From Alphaproteobacteria bacterium (GTDB lineage: Bacteria > Pseudomonadota > Alphaproteobacteria > Rhizobiales > Xanthobacteraceae): a stretch of 44,214 bases of DNA. The stretch is taken from positions 1-44,214 of the forward strand of contig VGEP01000037.1 of the NCBI GenBank assembly GCA_016869215.1, in the 5' to 3' direction. Under the pieces are notes generated by a model. That model had not been told where the DNA came from and made no database searches. It saw only the letters and a program-made list of their open reading frames with translations. Position 1 is the first letter of the stretch. Each line of letters starts with the position of its first letter. A program made the position numbers and the translations under genes. Shown here one piece after another: positions 33,103 through 41,224 of this stretch.

Positions 33103-33138
33103 AACAAAAAGGCCGCCGGTGACGGCGGCCTTCTCGTT
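33103..33138. terminator. Bidirectional intrinsic terminator
   Basis: Perfect stem GGCCGCCG (33111-33118) / CGGCGGCC (33123-33130) with loop GTGA. It is preceded by a run of A (AACAAAAA) and followed by TTCTCGTTT, so it can act in both directions. It lies between the convergent DUF2076 and L,D-transpeptidase genes. Confidence 0.88.
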
Positions 33139-33158
33139 TCGTGTCGGAGAGCGCTCGG

Positions 33159-33959
33159 TCAGATCACCACCACCTTGGTGCCGACCTTGACCTTCTCGTA
33201 GAGGTCGATCACGTCCTCGTTGCGCATGCGGATGCAGCCCGACGACACCGCCTGTCCGATGGTCCAGGGCTCGTTCGATCCGTGGATGCGATAGAGCGAC
33301 GTGCCGAGATAGAGCGCGCGCGCGCCAAGTGGATTGTTCGGGCCGCCGGCCATCCAGGTCGGCAGATCGGGCTGGCGCTGCAGCATCTCCGGCGGCGGCA
33401 CCCAGTCCGGCCATTCCTTTTTGGCGGTGACTTTCTTCTCGCCCGCCCAGGTGAAGCCGGGGCGGCCGACGCCGATGCCGTAGCGCACCGCGGTGCCGTT
33501 GTCCTGCACGAGGAACAGGAAGCGGTTCGGCGTGTCGATGATCACGGTGCCGGGCTTGTGCGGGCCGTCGTACTGCACGACCTGCTTCAGATACTTCGGG
33601 TCGATGGCGCGTTGCGCCGGCGGACGCGCGGCTTCGTATTGCACGCCAGGCGGTTCGGCGCGCGCCATCATCTCCATCTGCGGCCCCGGCGGCGCGACCG
33701 CGCGTCCGCCGCCGAACAGGAACTCGATGAAGCCGCCGCCGAGATTGATCTCGGGCTGGGCCGAAGCGTAGCGGATTCGCTGCTCCGGCTCGGCTGCGGC
33801 CGGCGCAGGCTGTGGCGCGATATAGGCCGGCGCCTGGCGGGCGCCGGTCGAACGGTAACGGTCGGCTTGCAGGGACAGCGGCTCGGCGGAGGCCGCGGCG
33901 ATACCGAGAATGCCGCCAAACGCGCCCGCAACGAGCGCGAAACTCACATGACGATTCAT
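33159..33959 (-). CDS. L,D-transpeptidase (YkuD family)
   Basis: A 266-residue secreted protein with signal peptide (about 1-25, ending ASAEP), a variable Pro/Ala region, and a C-terminal YkuD domain from about 125. The catalytic signature is YRIHGSNEPWTIGQAVSSGCIRM, with histidine, serine and the nucleophilic cysteine in SSGCIR, followed by NEDVIDLYEKVKVGTKVVVI. Such enzymes form 3-3 peptidoglycan cross-links or attach outer-membrane proteins to peptidoglycan. Which one applies here is not readable from sequence. It is transcribed alone, convergent with DUF2076. Confidence 0.93.
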   Translation of the reverse strand: MNRHVSFALVAGAFGGILGIAAASAEPLSLQADRYRSTGARQAPAYIAPQPAPAAAEPEQRIRYASAQPEINLGGGFIEFLFGGGRAVAPPGPQMEMMARAEPPGVQYEAARPPAQRAIDPKYLKQVVQYDGPHKPGTVIIDTPNRFLFLVQDNGTAVRYGIGVGRPGFTWAGEKKVTAKKEWPDWVPPPEMLQRQPDLPTWMAGGPNNPLGARALYLGTSLYRIHGSNEPWTIGQAVSSGCIRMRNEDVIDLYEKVKVGTKVVVI

Positions 33960-34232
33960 CGACGTACTCTGTACTGGTTTCGTCGAGCGGGATTACGCCC
34001 CGCACGCGTCCACTACATGGTGAAAAATGTACTGATCGGTAAAAGCCGGAGTCCGCATTGTCCGCGTCGTGCAAACGCAGGCGCGCTTCGTCGAATTAGA
34101 GTTTATTTTGCGTCAACACCGGAGCGTCATGGTTAACCGCGGGTTTCTTCCGTGGCTGGAGGCGCACCGCCGGCTTCCCCGATGAACGCGATTTTAAGCG
34201 GCACGATGCTACCGGCAATAGCAGGAGCCATC

Positions 34233-34943
34233 ATGCCGGTCCGGCGCAAAGTCTTTCGCATCGAGGAGAGCGCGTACCACTGCGCGCGCGATTCGGCGCT
34301 CGCCATCGGCCATTATAACAAGCCGAGCCCCGATCCCGCGCTTCAGGCTCTGCGTGCGCGTGTGACGTTGCAGACGCCGGTGTCGCGCGAGGCGATGGAG
34401 CGGCAGCAGGCTGGCGCGGGGCAGGGCTACAAGCTCGAACTCGACCTGGTGCGGTCCGTGGTCGCCGCAACGCGGGCCGCGATCGCCGCGCTCGGCGGCG
34501 GCGCTTCCGGCAGCCCGGAGGCCGGGCGTCTCGGGCGCGAATTGGCCGCCATCGTCGCCGACGCGGAGCGTTCGGTGGAGTCGATCCTCAACGCGGCCGA
34601 CGGCATCGACCGCGCCGCGGCGGACCTGTCGGCGATGACCGCATGCGGGCGTTCGCGGCAGCTCGCGAGCGATATCCGCTGCCACGTCGGGCAAATTCTT
34701 GAAGCCTGCGGATTTCATGACCTGACCGGGCAGCGCGTATCCAAGGTGCAGACGGCGCTCGACCGCCTCGACACGGAGTTTGCGCAGCTTTCCGAGGTCG
34801 CGGCCGGAGTTCGGCCGCCGGCGCCGGTCGACGCAGCGGCACCGCCCGACGCCGACGATCGCCTCCTCAACGGGCCGAAGCTCGAAGGCGACCGCGGGCA
34901 CTGCGCGCAGGACGACGTCGACTCGCTGTTCGGCCGCGCCTGA
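34233..34943 (+). CDS. CheZ-like phosphatase of a CheY-type regulator
   Basis: A predominantly helical protein of 236 residues. Near the C-terminus ILEACGFHDLTGQRVSKV aligns with the CheZ active site: D163 and Q167 stand in the DxxxQ spacing of the catalytic Asp/Gln of E. coli CheZ (D143/Q147). The extreme C-terminus AQDDVDSLFGRA resembles the CheZ tail that docks on phospho-CheY. A helical stretch (about 65-140) would form the four-helix-bundle dimer. ATG at 34233 is chosen because GCAGGAG precedes it at the right spacing; ATGs at 34182 and 34206 are open upstream. No chemotaxis operon adjoins; the nearest receiver-only protein is at 11986-12387. Confidence 0.82.
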   Translation: MPVRRKVFRIEESAYHCARDSALAIGHYNKPSPDPALQALRARVTLQTPVSREAMERQQAGAGQGYKLELDLVRSVVAATRAAIAALGGGASGSPEAGRLGRELAAIVADAERSVESILNAADGIDRAAADLSAMTACGRSRQLASDIRCHVGQILEACGFHDLTGQRVSKVQTALDRLDTEFAQLSEVAAGVRPPAPVDAAAPPDADDRLLNGPKLEGDRGHCAQDDVDSLFGRA

Positions 34944-34952
34944 CCGGCGCGC

Positions 34953-36149
34953 TCATGCAGGCCGCCTGATCCCGAAGAAGCACGCGAGCGCCACCAGCGC
35001 GAAGCCTGCGGCCAGCGCCAGCGCCACGGCGTCGGACGCGCGCTCGGCGACGAAGGCCAGCACCAGCGGCGCGGCCGACTGCATCACCAGCCACGGCCCG
35101 CCGATGCGTCCGATGGTGCGGCCGTAGCCGTCGGGGCCGAACAGCGAAAGCGGCACCGCGCCGCGCGCGATCGTGATCAGCCCGTTGGCGGCGCCGAACA
35201 TCAGCGCGAAGGCCGCGGCCGAGGCCGCCGACACGCCGAACAGCGCCAGCGTTCCAAACGCGGCCATCAGCAGCGTCACCGCAAAGCGCGCGACGTTGAG
35301 CGGATGCACGTTGCGGCCGAACGCCAATTCCACGATCCGCGCCGCGACCTGCGCCGGGCCGAACAGCGTGCCGATCAGCACCACGGTGGCGGCGTCGAGT
35401 CCGGTGCGGCCGAAGATCGCGAGCAGATGCGCCGACAGCGCCGACGGCACGAAGGCATAGGCGGTGAAGGCCGCAGCGACCAGGACAAAGGCCGCGCCGT
35501 GCGGCGGCAACAGCACGGGCGTGCGTACCGTTGGCGCCCCTTCAGGCGACGACGCCGGTGCCGCTGCGCGCGCGCGCGGCAAGGCGAAGGCGTGCAGCGG
35601 CGCGCAGACGCAGGCGAGCAGCAGCGCATAGATGACGTAAGTGCCGCGCCAGCCGACCGCGCCGATCAGGAGATGCGTCGCGGGCCAGCCAACGGTGGAC
35701 GCAAATCCGCCGGCCAGTGTCAGGATCGTGATCGGGCGGCGCGCGGCGGCGCCGAAGATGCGTCCGAGCGTCGCAAACGCCGGATCGTAGAGCGACGCGC
35801 CGAGCCCCGCGCCCAGCACCACCCAGACGCCGAGGTAGGCCGCCGGATGCTCTGCCAGCGCAAGACCCAGGAGGCCGAGCGCGCCGACCAGCGAGCCCGC
35901 CGTCATCACGACATGCCCGCCGTAGCGGTCGATCGACCGGCCGACGGTGGGCGCGACCAGTCCCGCAATCAGCAGTCCGAGCGAGAAGCCGCCCATGGTG
36001 AAGGCGAGCGACCAGCCGCGCTCGGCCGCGATCAGCGGCACCATCAGCACCGGCGAATAGAAGATCGCACCCCAGGCGACGATCTGCGTGACGCCGAGCA
36101 CCGGCACGGCGCGCCAGGGACCGTGGACAATGTCATGAAGCGAAGACAT
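34953..36149 (-). CDS. MFS transporter
   Basis: A protein of 398 residues with twelve predicted hydrophobic helices. MFS motif A-like sequence GLVAPTVGRSIDRYGGHVVM lies between helices 2 and 3. YDPAFATLGRIFG and WPATHLLIGAVGWRGTYVIYA are typical of a broad MFS group of uncharacterised bacterial exporters or monocarboxylate-like carriers. Substrate cannot be inferred. The ATG at 36149 places MSSLHDIV just before helix 1; an upstream open stretch to 36203 is arginine-rich and unlikely. It is convergent with the CheZ-like gene and lies 63 nt downstream of the GST gene on the same strand. Confidence 0.88.
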   Translation of the reverse strand: MSSLHDIVHGPWRAVPVLGVTQIVAWGAIFYSPVLMVPLIAAERGWSLAFTMGGFSLGLLIAGLVAPTVGRSIDRYGGHVVMTAGSLVGALGLLGLALAEHPAAYLGVWVVLGAGLGASLYDPAFATLGRIFGAAARRPITILTLAGGFASTVGWPATHLLIGAVGWRGTYVIYALLLACVCAPLHAFALPRARAAAPASSPEGAPTVRTPVLLPPHGAAFVLVAAAFTAYAFVPSALSAHLLAIFGRTGLDAATVVLIGTLFGPAQVAARIVELAFGRNVHPLNVARFAVTLLMAAFGTLALFGVSAASAAAFALMFGAANGLITIARGAVPLSLFGPDGYGRTIGRIGGPWLVMQSAAPLVLAFVAERASDAVALALAAGFALVALACFFGIRRPA

Positions 36150-36212
36150 GCGGGCCGGCGCGAAGCATAGACCTCGCCGCCGCGCGGCGCGAGGCGGCCG
36201 CACGCGGAATGG

Positions 36213-36821
36213 CTATGCGGCGATCTTGGTGGCGTTGAACGCAGGCACCTGCACAGCGAAGCGTTCCAGCCAGGCGGCAAGCCTGGGGTGTCCGTCCCGC
36301 CATGTGCCGGGGAACCTTAAGTCGCGGTGGCCGAGAAAGCAGGCGAGCGCGATCTGCCCGACGTTCGGGACCGGATCGAGCGGTGGCGGCTCGGCTTCGA
36401 GCGCCGTGAGCCCGCGCGCGATCTTGCCGGACTGGTAGTCGGTCCACTTCTGCACGTGATGCTCCGGCGGGCGGAAGCGGCCTTCGTAGAGCACGAGAAT
36501 CTGCGCGTCGGTCATGCCGTCGGCGAGCGCCTGCAGGCGGAGCGCGGCAAAGCGAGGGCCGGGCTCGCGCGGAATGATTTTTCCGCCGCCGGCAATGTAG
36601 TCGAAGTACTCGACGATCACGCGGGAGTCGAACAGCGTTGCGCCGTCCTCCAGCACCAGTACGGGAATCTTCCCGACCGGGTTCTGCTTGCGCAGCGGCT
36701 CCTCGGGCGCGTTGGGGTCGGCCGTTTCGATCTTGAGATTGTCCGACAGCCCGAGCACGGACGCCGCGATTGCGACCTTGCGCCCGAACGGCGAGGCGGG
36801 ATTGGAACGAAGAATCATCAT
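36213..36821 (-). CDS. Glutathione S-transferase family protein
   Basis: A 202-residue GST. The N-terminal thioredoxin-like domain contains LRSNPASPFGRKVAIAA with a serine in the active-site region, NPVGKIPVLVLEDG with the cis-proline, and the glutathione-binding DSRVIVEYFD. The C-terminal helical domain follows, with ARGLTALEAE and GHRDLRFPGTWRDGHPRLAAWLERF. Probably a detoxification or reductase enzyme; no substrate can be named. The ATG at 36821 is chosen over a GTG at 36833; neither has a strong ribosome-binding site. The MFS gene follows on the same strand. Confidence 0.9.
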   Translation of the reverse strand: MMILRSNPASPFGRKVAIAASVLGLSDNLKIETADPNAPEEPLRKQNPVGKIPVLVLEDGATLFDSRVIVEYFDYIAGGGKIIPREPGPRFAALRLQALADGMTDAQILVLYEGRFRPPEHHVQKWTDYQSGKIARGLTALEAEPPPLDPVPNVGQIALACFLGHRDLRFPGTWRDGHPRLAAWLERFAVQVPAFNATKIAA

Positions 36822-36932
36822 GGAGCGCGGCACTCTGCGAAAACACTTTACTGGCGCGGCCGCGCACGGCCACGATCGTCACTCAAGTTCAAACATTCCG
36901 CGCCAAGCCGAGGCGCGCCAAGACGCCGGCGG

Positions 36933-37148
36933 TCAGCCCGTGACCACCAGATTGACCGCCTTGGGGCCTTTGCCCTTCTTGTCGGGCTCGACCTCGAACT
37001 GGATGCGCTGTCCTTCGGCCAACGACTTCAGTCCGGCATGCTCGACCGCGGTGATGTGCACGAACACATCGCGTCCGCCGTCGTCCGGCTTGATGAAGCC
37101 GTACCCGCGCTCGCCGTTGAAGAACTTGACCGTACCTGTCATGGCCAT
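36933..37148 (-). CDS. Cold-shock domain protein (CspA family)
   Basis: A single cold-shock domain of 71 residues. It begins MAMTGTVKFFNGERGYGFIK with RNP1 (GYGFI), then RNP2 (VFVHI), and ends AVNLVVTG. It binds single-stranded RNA/DNA and melts RNA secondary structure. A GAGGAG ribosome-binding site stands upstream of the ATG at 37148. About 200 nt separate it from rlmJ, leaving room for a structured leader of the kind that controls csp translation, but none can be assigned by eye. Confidence 0.96.
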   Translation of the reverse strand: MAMTGTVKFFNGERGYGFIKPDDGGRDVFVHITAVEHAGLKSLAEGQRIQFEVEPDKKGKGPKAVNLVVTG

Positions 37149-37349
37149 CGGGAAACTCCTCGCCCCGAATTGCACTGCCACCGTCCCCCCACGGCACGGC
37201 AGCTCAGCCGGACATTCACAATCGGAGAAAGTGTCAGCCCCCAGAGGCCTCATTCCACTCCGCCGACTCCCCCGCAAGGAGGCGGAACGTCAAAGCCAGC
37301 ACCCTAGCCTAATCGCAATTCCACTCCGTAGAAAAGAGGCGACGTGGGC

Positions 37350-38231
37350 TCACGATGCGGAATCGCCTGCGAGCCAGTCGAGAGTCGGCGGCTTCGTTGC
37401 ACTGCGGGAAAGCAGGCGCGAAAGCGCCGGCAGCATGGTCTTGAGTTCGTCGTGCAGCCGCCACGGCGGGTTGACGACGACCAGTCCGGTGCCGCTCAGG
37501 CCGGCGCCTGCGGCGGCGGGCGCGGCCATCAGTTCCACGCGCAACATTTTTCCGATGCCGAGCCGTGCGAGCCGGCGCGCAAATGCGGAGACTTCGGCCA
37601 AGTCCTTGATCGGATACCAGAGAATGTAGGTGCCGGTGGGCCATTTGCGGTGCGCGGCGGCCAAACCTTGCGCCAGCCGCACGAACTCGTCCGGCTGTTC
37701 GAACGGCGGATCGATCATCACCACGCCGCGCCGCTCCTTGGGCGGCACATAGGCCGAAAGCGCGGTCCAGCCGTCGATCTCGATTGCCTTGGCGCGGGCA
37801 TCGCCGCGCAGGCTGCGCTTGAGGGCGGCGGCTGCCTGGGGCTCAAGCTCGCAGGCGATCAGGCGGTCCTGCGGGCGCAGCAGCGCGCGCGCGAGCGCCG
37901 GCGAGCCGGGATAGGCCGACGGCGCGCCGCCGGAATTGAGGGCTTCGACCGCGTCGAGATAGGGCGCGAGCAGCGCGCGCAGTTCTGGCGCGAGCGCGGC
38001 GCCCCACAGCCGTCCGATTCCGTCGCGCCATTCCGCGGTCTTGCCGGCTTCGGGTCCCGCGAGGTCGTAGCGTCCCGCGCCCGCGTGCGTGTCGATGACG
38101 CGGAACGCCGCGGGCTTTTCGCGCAGATGCACGAGCACGCGCGCGAACACAGCGTGCTTGACGACGTCGGCGAAATTGCCGGCGTGATAGGCGTGACGAT
38201 AGTTCACTTCCGCTTTCTTCGGCGCGTTCAC
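37350..38231 (-). CDS. rlmJ: 23S rRNA (adenine2030-N6)-methyltransferase RlmJ
   Basis: A 293-residue protein. The N-terminal signature NYRHAYHAGNFADVVKHAVF is diagnostic of RlmJ. SAM-binding motif I-like VIDTHAGAGRYDL follows, and the N6-adenine methyltransferase catalytic motif is MIDPPFEQPDEF. Later blocks GTYILWYPIKD and GTGLVVVNPPW complete the family pattern. It methylates A2030 of 23S rRNA. Transcribed leftward, upstream of the cold-shock gene; its own promoter region is the 100 nt facing the small ORF at 38332. Confidence 0.95.
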   Translation of the reverse strand: MNAPKKAEVNYRHAYHAGNFADVVKHAVFARVLVHLREKPAAFRVIDTHAGAGRYDLAGPEAGKTAEWRDGIGRLWGAALAPELRALLAPYLDAVEALNSGGAPSAYPGSPALARALLRPQDRLIACELEPQAAAALKRSLRGDARAKAIEIDGWTALSAYVPPKERRGVVMIDPPFEQPDEFVRLAQGLAAAHRKWPTGTYILWYPIKDLAEVSAFARRLARLGIGKMLRVELMAAPAAAGAGLSGTGLVVVNPPWRLHDELKTMLPALSRLLSRSATKPPTLDWLAGDSAS

Positions 38232-38331
38232 CTTGTCCGTTAACGCCGCCGCCGGGTTGCGCTTCCGGCGGCTGCGTCACGCGCTAGATTGTACACGCGG
38301 CGGGCCTGCCGGTGAGGCAACGGCGCTCGTA

Positions 38332-38550
38332 ATGGGACGGACGATTGCTCTTCTGGTGCTGGCCTATGGCTGCGGCCATCCGGCCGCCGAGGCCTACCGG
38401 CCGGCTGCGGCCGACCGGCCGCTGCGCGACTTCCATCGCGCGGTCGATACGGCGATTGCCGACAGCCGCCGCGCGCTTGCCGTGCTCGACGATGCGCGCC
38501 GCATGCGTTACCTCGCCGACGGGCTTCGCCGCCTGGATGGCGCGATCTAG
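38332..38550 (+). CDS. Small hypothetical protein
   Basis: A possible 72-residue protein with a weak hydrophobic N-terminus (TIALLVLAYGCGHPAAEAY) that could be a short signal peptide, and a helical, arginine/alanine-rich remainder (FHRAVDTAIADSRRALAVLDDARRMRYL). No family recognised. The frame ends just before repeat copy 3, as the glycosyltransferase ends before copy 1, which mildly supports it being a real gene. Coding status remains uncertain. Confidence 0.4.
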   Translation: MGRTIALLVLAYGCGHPAAEAYRPAAADRPLRDFHRAVDTAIADSRRALAVLDDARRMRYLADGLRRLDGAI

Positions 38551-38566
38551 CGCCGTATCGAACTGA

Positions 38567-38615
38567 CGTGTTTTCTTGACGCGAACCGGTTCCCACTTCG
38601 CTCGAAAACGCTATG
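38567..38615 (+). repeat. Dispersed palindromic repeat, copy 3 (right module only)
   Basis: It reads TTTTCTTGACGCGAACCGGT then TCCCACTTCGCTCGAAAACG and ends CTATGG, almost identical to the right half of the copies at 16337-16440 and 41225-41325, without their left hairpin. The ends TTTTC...GAAAA can pair. It lies in the convergent gap 7 nt before the RNase T2 stop. Confidence 0.82.
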
Positions 38616-38621
38616 GCGCCG

Positions 38622-39299
38622 TCATCCGCCGCGCACCGGCGGCATGGACAGCTTGTCGCGGCGGCAGGCGCGCCGGTCGACCTCGGCGCAGTCGCGGAAC
38701 TTCAAATCCTTGCTCATGCAGACGCGGACCTCGCCGAGTCGTGTGCCGCCGCAGGTGACGGCGACGCCCGCGCGCGTCAGACCCGGGTTGACCTTCACGA
38801 AGGCTTCTTCGACCTCATCCGGCGTGACCGACAGCACGGCCTTGGGCGACACATAGGTTTCGGGGATCGTCACTGCCTTGCGCGCCTTGCGCACCAGTTC
38901 AAAATAAGCCTGCGGCGAGAGGCCGGAGCAGGTGCCGTGCTTGTCCCACTGGTGATAGACCAGCCGCGGCGCCGGCATGATGTCGAGCATCGACGTCATC
39001 AGCTCGCGGTTCAGCCGCGGCGGCGGCATCTGGCATTCGCGCGGGAAGCCGCGCTCGTATTGCGGCCACAGGCCGTGCACCACGAAGGAATAGGGCCGCC
39101 CGCTGTCGCACTGTTCGCGCGCCTCGCGGCCGCGCTCGGCGGTGTCCAAACAGAACGACGGCGACCACGACAACGCCAGCACGTAGAAGTCGAACTGGCC
39201 GGGCTGGTGCTGTCCGCGTTGCTGCGCGGGCGCCGACCCGAACGAGACGGCAAGGAAGAAAACGGCAAATGCAGCCGCACGAATGACGCTACCGATCAT
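38622..39299 (-). CDS. Secreted ribonuclease T2 family protein
   Basis: A 225-residue protein with signal peptide (about 1-26, ending APAQQ). Both T2 catalytic blocks are intact: CAS1 FVVHGLWPQ (H75) and CAS2 WDKHGTC (K120, H121). There are several cysteines for disulphides (C50, C64, C89, C124). RNase T2/RNase I enzymes degrade RNA non-specifically in the periplasm or outside the cell. Loss of either catalytic histidine would have argued for an inactive homologue, but both are present. It is a single gene, convergent with the small ORF and bordered by repeat copy 3. Confidence 0.93.
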   Translation of the reverse strand: MIGSVIRAAAFAVFFLAVSFGSAPAQQRGQHQPGQFDFYVLALSWSPSFCLDTAERGREAREQCDSGRPYSFVVHGLWPQYERGFPRECQMPPPRLNRELMTSMLDIMPAPRLVYHQWDKHGTCSGLSPQAYFELVRKARKAVTIPETYVSPKAVLSVTPDEVEEAFVKVNPGLTRAGVAVTCGGTRLGEVRVCMSKDLKFRDCAEVDRRACRRDKLSMPPVRGG

Positions 39300-39461
39300 G
39301 AGACGCTCCCCTTACTCAAAGCATCGACTGCGGAAGGCTAGCCTGCAGATACGAACGTTACAAGAACAAAATTAGAATAAATCGGGATCAAACATCCCCT
39401 CAATGGCGGCAAAGGACGTGAAAGTCTGGGGTGGGCCCGGCCGCCGTTGCGCGGAACCCCG

Positions 39462-39938
39462 TCAGGGACGGGCCATCTTGCAGCCGGGGTTGTAGGCCCA
39501 GTTGCGGTCGACGCCGACCACGCACCATTCGACGCCCCAGGACACGCCGATATGGCCGCCGTCCTCGATGATCGAGTAGTGGATCGTCCGCCGCCGGCCG
39601 TCGGAGGTCAGCACGCGCCCGCTGCAGAACCGCCGCGGAACGGTGTCGCGCGCCCAGGGCCGGTACGCCGTCTGGCGCACTCGCTCGAAGTCCACGATGC
39701 GAAGATCGGAGTCCCAGAACCGCGCCTCCTTGCTGGCGAAGCGGGACTGGATCCGGGCCAGCGCCGAGGGCCAGTCGCACGGCGGCACTATGCCGTGGAA
39801 ATTCTTGCCGGACAGGTAGATGCCCTTCTCGGGAACGCTTGCGGCCCCGGCCGGGGTGTTGAGCGCGGCTGCGAGCGCCAGCGCGCCGATGACGATCCGC
39901 AGCGAACCCAGGAAGCATCGAGACTCGCACTTGCTCAC
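39462..39938 (-). CDS. Secreted hypothetical protein
   Basis: A protein of 158 residues with an N-terminal signal-like segment (about 12-33, LRIVIGALALAAALNTPAGAAS). A compact domain follows with KGIYLSGKNFHGIVPPCDW and ARIQSRFASKEARFWDS, and then WARDTVPRRFCSGRVLTSDGRR and the strand-rich end YSIIEDGGHIGVSWGVEWCVVGVDRNWAYNPGC. Its mature cysteines (C in PPCDW, RFCSG, EWCVV and NPGC) suggest two disulphide bonds in the periplasm. I do not recognise a named family. It is transcribed alone; the 160-nt gap to RNase T2 is AT-rich at about 39350-39400, a likely promoter for that gene. Confidence 0.75.
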   Translation of the reverse strand: MSKCESRCFLGSLRIVIGALALAAALNTPAGAASVPEKGIYLSGKNFHGIVPPCDWPSALARIQSRFASKEARFWDSDLRIVDFERVRQTAYRPWARDTVPRRFCSGRVLTSDGRRRTIHYSIIEDGGHIGVSWGVEWCVVGVDRNWAYNPGCKMARP

Positions 39939-40151
39939 CGCACCCTCCCGCGCCGGACGCGGGCATCATGTTGCGCGCGGGCGCAGGAATTTGCCACAGC
40001 TTATCCACCGCGGCCGGAGACTTGATCACAGCTTTAGCTTTGGGAATCCCGTTGCAAACGCTGGCGATTTTGAAACGGCGCTCCTAGTCTCGAAAAAACT
40101 GATTCGCGCGACACGTAGCTGCGCACGCGCCGTAAGGAGCGGAGGCGAGAC

Positions 40152-40625
40152 ATGGCTGTGGAGGCGCGTCGACTGGAGTCTGTGGACAGTGTTTTTGGCA
40201 TCGACGCAGCGGGCCGCCTGCTGACCGAGGTCATGGCGCCGTGGATGCAGGACCTGGGCCTGCTGATCGAGGCCATCGAGTCCGGACGTCCTGCGGGAGC
40301 GCCGCAGGACTGGCAACCCGGTGCGGTGCTGCGGATGCCGTTTTCCGGCAAGCTGTGCCGCGACGGGGTGGTGTGCGCTCAGTCGCTGATGGCGCTCGCC
40401 GACGCCGCGATGACGGTGGCCTGCGCCGCGGCCTGGAGCGGATACCGGCCGATGACGGTGGTCGACCAGACCATGCACTTCCTGCGCCCGGTCAATTTCG
40501 ATGTGCTGGCGGACGCGCGGATTATGCGCATCGGGCGCACAAACTGCTTCGGCCGCGCGACGCTGGTGAGCGCAGTGGACCGCCGGCCGGTCGGCATTGT
40601 GTCCAGCGCCTACGCCATGGTGTAG
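40152..40625 (+). CDS. PaaI-like hotdog-fold thioesterase
   Basis: A protein of 157 residues with one hotdog domain. The central helix block is VCAQSLMALADAAMTVACAAA, the strand pair MTVVDQTMHFLRPVNFDVL is typical of PaaI-type acyl-CoA thioesterases, and GRATLVSAVDRRPVGIVSSAYAMV ends the fold. Catalytic acid is probably the aspartate in ALADAAM. Substrate is unknown. A terminator-like hairpin follows about 170 nt later, at 40797-40828. Confidence 0.83.
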   Translation: MAVEARRLESVDSVFGIDAAGRLLTEVMAPWMQDLGLLIEAIESGRPAGAPQDWQPGAVLRMPFSGKLCRDGVVCAQSLMALADAAMTVACAAAWSGYRPMTVVDQTMHFLRPVNFDVLADARIMRIGRTNCFGRATLVSAVDRRPVGIVSSAYAMV

Positions 40626-40983
40626 CGCGGATAGCACGGTCCGCCGCCACGGCGGAGTTTTGCACAGCCAACTGAAGCCTCTCCGTGGTGTAGCGCTCCG
40701 AATCGGCTCAGGTTCACGCTGCTAGCGTGAGTCCGGGTTAATACGCCGTCCGCGGCTTCGGCCGAGGTCGGGAGGAACGAAAAGCTGGACCATGCGGGGG
40801 CCTCCTGTTGGAGGCCCCTCTGCTTTTTGCGCTCTGTCGGCGGAACCTTTTTGGCCTTGGTGCCCTTAAATCCGCACAGGATCGAGCCCGCGGCAGTCAG
40901 TCGGCAGGGCGCTCCGGCGAGCCATTGAACCTCTTGCCCACCCGGCGCGACCAAGCGTCAGGAGCAAGGATTGAGGGCGTACC
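40626..40983 (+). other. Gene-free region with a candidate structured RNA and terminator
   Basis: About 358 bases with no supportable protein gene. On the plus strand there is a hairpin TTCACGCT-gct-AGCGTGAG (about 40709-40727), then a GC-rich pairing region around CCGCGGCTTCGGCCGAGGTCGG (about 40750-40771), and the terminator at 40797-40828. Together these could be a roughly 150-nt small RNA or a long 3' UTR of the thioesterase mRNA. The stretch 40840-40983 shows only a GAGGG site just before the small membrane gene. I do not recognise any known RNA family. Confidence 0.4.
40797..40835 (+). terminator. Intrinsic terminator
   Basis: Perfect 9-bp stem GGGGCCTCC (40797-40805) / GGAGGCCCC (40810-40818) with loop TGTT, followed by TCTGCTTTTTGC. 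The orientation is plus strand, consistent with termination of the thioesterase transcript or of a small RNA starting near 40690. Confidence 0.85.
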
Positions 40984-41136
40984 ATGACGGCTGACCGCAA
41001 CGGACTTGGCGTTCTTGGGCTGATCTTCGGCGGGATCACCGTCGCCGTGACGCTGATGGCGGCCATGGTCGTCATGGGTCATATCGACGGCACGCTGGCG
41101 CTTGAAGCGCCGACGGTCGTCGCAATGGCGCAGTAG
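40984..41136 (+). CDS. Small single-pass membrane protein (50 aa)
   Basis: The frame MTADRNGLGVLGLIFGGITV continues AVTLMAAMVVMGHIDGTLAL and ends EAPTVVAMAQ. A single hydrophobic helix covers about residues 8-31, with a short charged N-terminus and a periplasmic-type tail. A GAGGG site stands about 7 nt before the ATG, and a terminator-like hairpin follows at 41194-41215. This makes a self-contained small transcription unit. No family recognised. It is convergent with the cytochrome P460 gene across repeat copy 2. Confidence 0.6.
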   Translation: MTADRNGLGVLGLIFGGITVAVTLMAAMVVMGHIDGTLALEAPTVVAMAQ

Positions 41137-41193
41137 CTGAACGGACGAGCCGGCGGCTGCCGCCGCGGTCCCGGACGAACCTGCCGAGATGAT

Positions 41194-41220
41194 ATGGCCC
41201 CGCGAACGGGGCCATTTCGA
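41194..41220 (+). terminator. Terminator-like hairpin
   Basis: Perfect 9-bp stem ATGGCCCCG (41194-41202) / CGGGGCCAT (41207-41215) with a CGAA loop, followed by a short T-containing tail. It lies 58 nt after the small membrane gene. Confidence 0.7.
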
Positions 41221-41224
41221 TTCC

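Noticed and set aside
32446-34074. A minus-strand frame of about 540 codons overlapping the DUF2076 and L,D-transpeptidase genes
   Set aside because: Arginine-rich shadow; it crosses a strong bidirectional terminator at 33103-33138.
40610-40954. A minus-strand frame of about 114 codons in the gene-free region
   Set aside because: It crosses the terminator hairpin in reverse, overlaps the thioesterase end, and has no family resemblance or clean ribosome-binding site.
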